From assembly GCA_027064785.1 (NCBI GenBank), contig JAMOPE010000123.1:1-16355 (forward strand): a stretch of 16,355 nucleotides of DNA, written 5' to 3'. This stretch comes from Geobacteraceae bacterium. GTDB lineage: Bacteria; Desulfobacterota; Desulfuromonadia; Desulfuromonadales; Geopsychrobacteraceae. This document shows, piece after piece, positions 15,274-16,355 of this stretch. The notes under the pieces were generated by a model. It searched no databases, was not told the origin of the DNA, and saw only the letters and a program-made list of their open reading frames with translations. Within the stretch, counting starts at the first letter, position 1; the number at the start of each line of letters is the position of its first letter. The position numbers and the translations under genes were made by a program.

Positions 15274-15960
15274 TTAATGACCGAATAGAAAGCGAATTGC
15301 CTGTTCAACCTGATGAATTTGGTTCCCGGCAAGAAAAACGACCAGTATATTGATAATCGGCCCCAAAACGTATGACCAGACATCGGTAAAAAACACCAGA
15401 AACAGGATCAGGACAAAACCAAACGGTTCAAGACGACTTAGCTGTAACGCCTGCCGCTCGGGAAGAACACCAATCAGAATTCTGCCGCCATCAAGAGGCG
15501 GAACCGGAATAAGATTGAAGGTTCCCAGTAGAGCGTTGATATAGAGGCTGAAACCGGCCATCATTTTCACCGGCACAGTGACCTGTGCATAGATATGTGA
15601 TTCTGCAAGTGAGGTGGCATCAAGCAACCCCAAACCACGCAACACGAGTGCTGAGAGTGCTGCCAACAGAAAATTGGTTGCCGGACCTGCTAGCGCAACC
15701 CAGACCATATCGCGGCGGGGCCGACGGAAATTCCCCGGATTCACCGGCACCGGACGGGCCCACCCGAAACCGAAAATAAAAATGGCAATTGTCCCGATGG
15801 GATCGAGGTGCTTCAAAGGATTAAGCGTCAGGCGACCAAGGAATCGCGCTGTCGGGTCACCGAACTGTTCAGCGATATACCCATGAGCCACTTCATGAAG
15901 GATAATCGCCAACAGTGCCGGCACCAACATAATGGCAATTTTTGATACAATTTCATCCAT
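15274..15960 (-). CDS. M50-family (site-2 protease-type) membrane metalloprotease
   Basis: This is a 228-residue polytopic inner-membrane protein. The zinc motif HEVAH (His22, Glu23, His26) lies in the first membrane segment (about 8-28), and the third ligand is Asp157 in NLIPVPPLDGGR. Further hydrophobic segments lie at about 55-68, 86-110, 133-152 and 178-215. It belongs to the short M50B type that lacks PDZ or CBS domains. Such proteins are intramembrane proteases of mostly unknown substrate. It often sits before scpA in this group of bacteria, but no functional link is established. The ATG (15958-15960) follows a GGAG at a long 13-base distance; a two-codon reading frame lies between them. 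Confidence 0.9.
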   Translation of the reverse strand: MDEIVSKIAIMLVPALLAIILHEVAHGYIAEQFGDPTARFLGRLTLNPLKHLDPIGTIAIFIFGFGWARPVPVNPGNFRRPRRDMVWVALAGPATNFLLAALSALVLRGLGLLDATSLAESHIYAQVTVPVKMMAGFSLYINALLGTFNLIPVPPLDGGRILIGVLPERQALQLSRLEPFGFVLILFLVFFTDVWSYVLGPIINILVVFLAGNQIHQVEQAIRFLFGH

Positions 15961-15977
15961 TTAAAACATATAACTCC
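15961..15977 (-). promoter_or_regulatory. Ribosome site plus two-codon reading frame before the M50 gene
   Basis: GGAG (15974-15977) lies 4 bases before an ATG at 15967-15969 that reads ATG TTT TAA. The stop is directly followed by the ATG of the protease gene. Ribosomes could terminate and restart here. Confidence 0.35.
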
Positions 15978-15979
15978 AC

Positions 15980-16003
15980 AAAAAGAAGGCTAACAACAGC
16001 CTT
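15980..16003 (-). terminator. Intrinsic terminator hairpin before the M50 gene
   Basis: On minus-strand RNA AAGGCU pairs with AGCCUU around a 6-base loop and is followed by CUUUUU. It lies about 34 bases after the stop of the upstream nucleotidyltransferase-like gene and only 2 bases before the M50 ribosome site. Confidence 0.6.
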
Positions 16004-16005
16004 TC

Positions 16006-16034
16006 AGTTTAATCGACATCGATTTTCCGGTCAA
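16006..16034 (-). promoter_or_regulatory. Candidate promoter for the M50-scpA-scpB-rluB unit
   Basis: TTGACC (16029-16034, 5 of 6) and TAAACT (16006-16011, 4 of 6) are spaced by 17 bases. Initiation near 15999 would fall inside the terminator's 5' arm, so the new RNA could not form the hairpin. Confidence 0.45.
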
Positions 16035-16036
16035 CA

Positions 16037-16355
16037 TCACGTGGTACCGTCGGTGAGGGAGAAGTGGTTCTTAACCAACTCGATTTCATCCTGCCGGGTT
16101 CGCACGTCACCATTTAACTGTGCCTGCAACAAAAATTTAAATATCTGCTGGAAAATACGTCCCGGCGGGTAACCTAGAGAAATCAGATCATCACCGGTTA
16201 AAATGATCTTTTTCTTACGCAAATCGGTTATATAAAGAGAAATCCACTTACGGAAACGCTCATTTTTACTGCGTGCCATCAAATAGAGGATTGTCTCAAT
16301 CGAAAAACCTTTGAACCATAAATAAATATCACTATTTTGGGGTTCGTGACTTTTG
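16037..16355 (-). CDS. tRNA nucleotidyltransferase/poly(A) polymerase-family protein, C-terminal end (cut by window edge)
   Basis: The frame is open from the window edge to TGA 16037-16039, giving the last 105 residues. They include ETILYLMARSKNERFRKWI and LTGDDLISLGYPPGRIFQQI, then LLQAQLNGDVRTRQDEIELVK. The pattern 'tGddL..lGypPG..f..il..ll.aqldG...tr.e...lv' is typical of the C-terminal helical part of CCA-adding or A-adding enzymes and bacterial poly(A) polymerase relatives. In this group such proteins are often long, with DHH and CBS domains in front, but none of that part is visible. An internal ATG at 16277-16279 is not the start, because the conserved pattern continues upstream. A terminator follows. 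Confidence 0.65.
   Translation of the reverse strand, partial: KSHEPQNSDIYLWFKGFSIETILYLMARSKNERFRKWISLYITDLRKKKIILTGDDLISLGYPPGRIFQQIFKFLLQAQLNGDVRTRQDEIELVKNHFSLTDGTT

Noticed and set aside
15993..16039. 15-codon frame starting in the stop of the nucleotidyltransferase-like gene (TGATG)
   Set aside because: No ribosome site, runs into the terminator hairpin, and the sequence has no recognisable character.

Overview
The window looks like a chromosomal housekeeping segment from a free-living Gram-negative bacterium. It most resembles the Desulfuromonadota (Geobacter/Desulfuromonas/Pelobacter group). This is inferred from protein style and from the runs mutL-miaA-hfq and M50 protease-scpA-scpB-rluB; no database search was possible. 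Base composition is close to balanced. I saw no insertion sequence, phage gene, CRISPR array, tRNA or rRNA. All 16 genes lie on the minus strand, so transcription runs from high to low coordinates, and no gene-free stretch exceeds about 180 bp.

In transcription order, the right edge holds the C-terminal end of a probable tRNA nucleotidyltransferase/poly(A) polymerase-family protein (16355-16037). A hairpin terminator follows, then a unit of M50 membrane protease, scpA, scpB and rluB (15960-13183). A second terminator/promoter junction leads into a two-gene unit of a 705-residue TPR protein and an ExeA/MshM-like AAA+ ATPase (13000-9932), closed by a very strong terminator. Next come mutL, miaA and hfq (9842-6834) and a third terminator. 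A unit with its own promoter encodes a PDZ/radical SAM/DUF512 protein and a DHH/DHHA1 phosphoesterase (6702-4274). A consensus-like promoter then drives a periplasmic amidase, rph and rdgB (4200-1777). A further promoter drives ndk (1703-1290), which has its own terminator. Last are rlmN and the start of an MTA phosphorylase gene, cut by the left edge.

Most genes serve information processing: chromosome condensation (ScpA/ScpB), mismatch repair (MutL with the endonuclease motif), rRNA and tRNA modification (RluB, RlmN, MiaA), RNA turnover and regulation (RNase PH, Hfq, perhaps the DHH protein) and nucleotide-pool upkeep (RdgB, Ndk, MTA phosphorylase).

The least explained parts are the TPR/ATPase pair and the PDZ/radical SAM/DUF512 protein. 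A recurring non-coding theme is an intrinsic terminator placed directly against, or overlapping, signals of the next unit. In several cases G-U wobbles show that the hairpin fits only in minus-strand RNA. I did not find a convincing new defence or mobile system.
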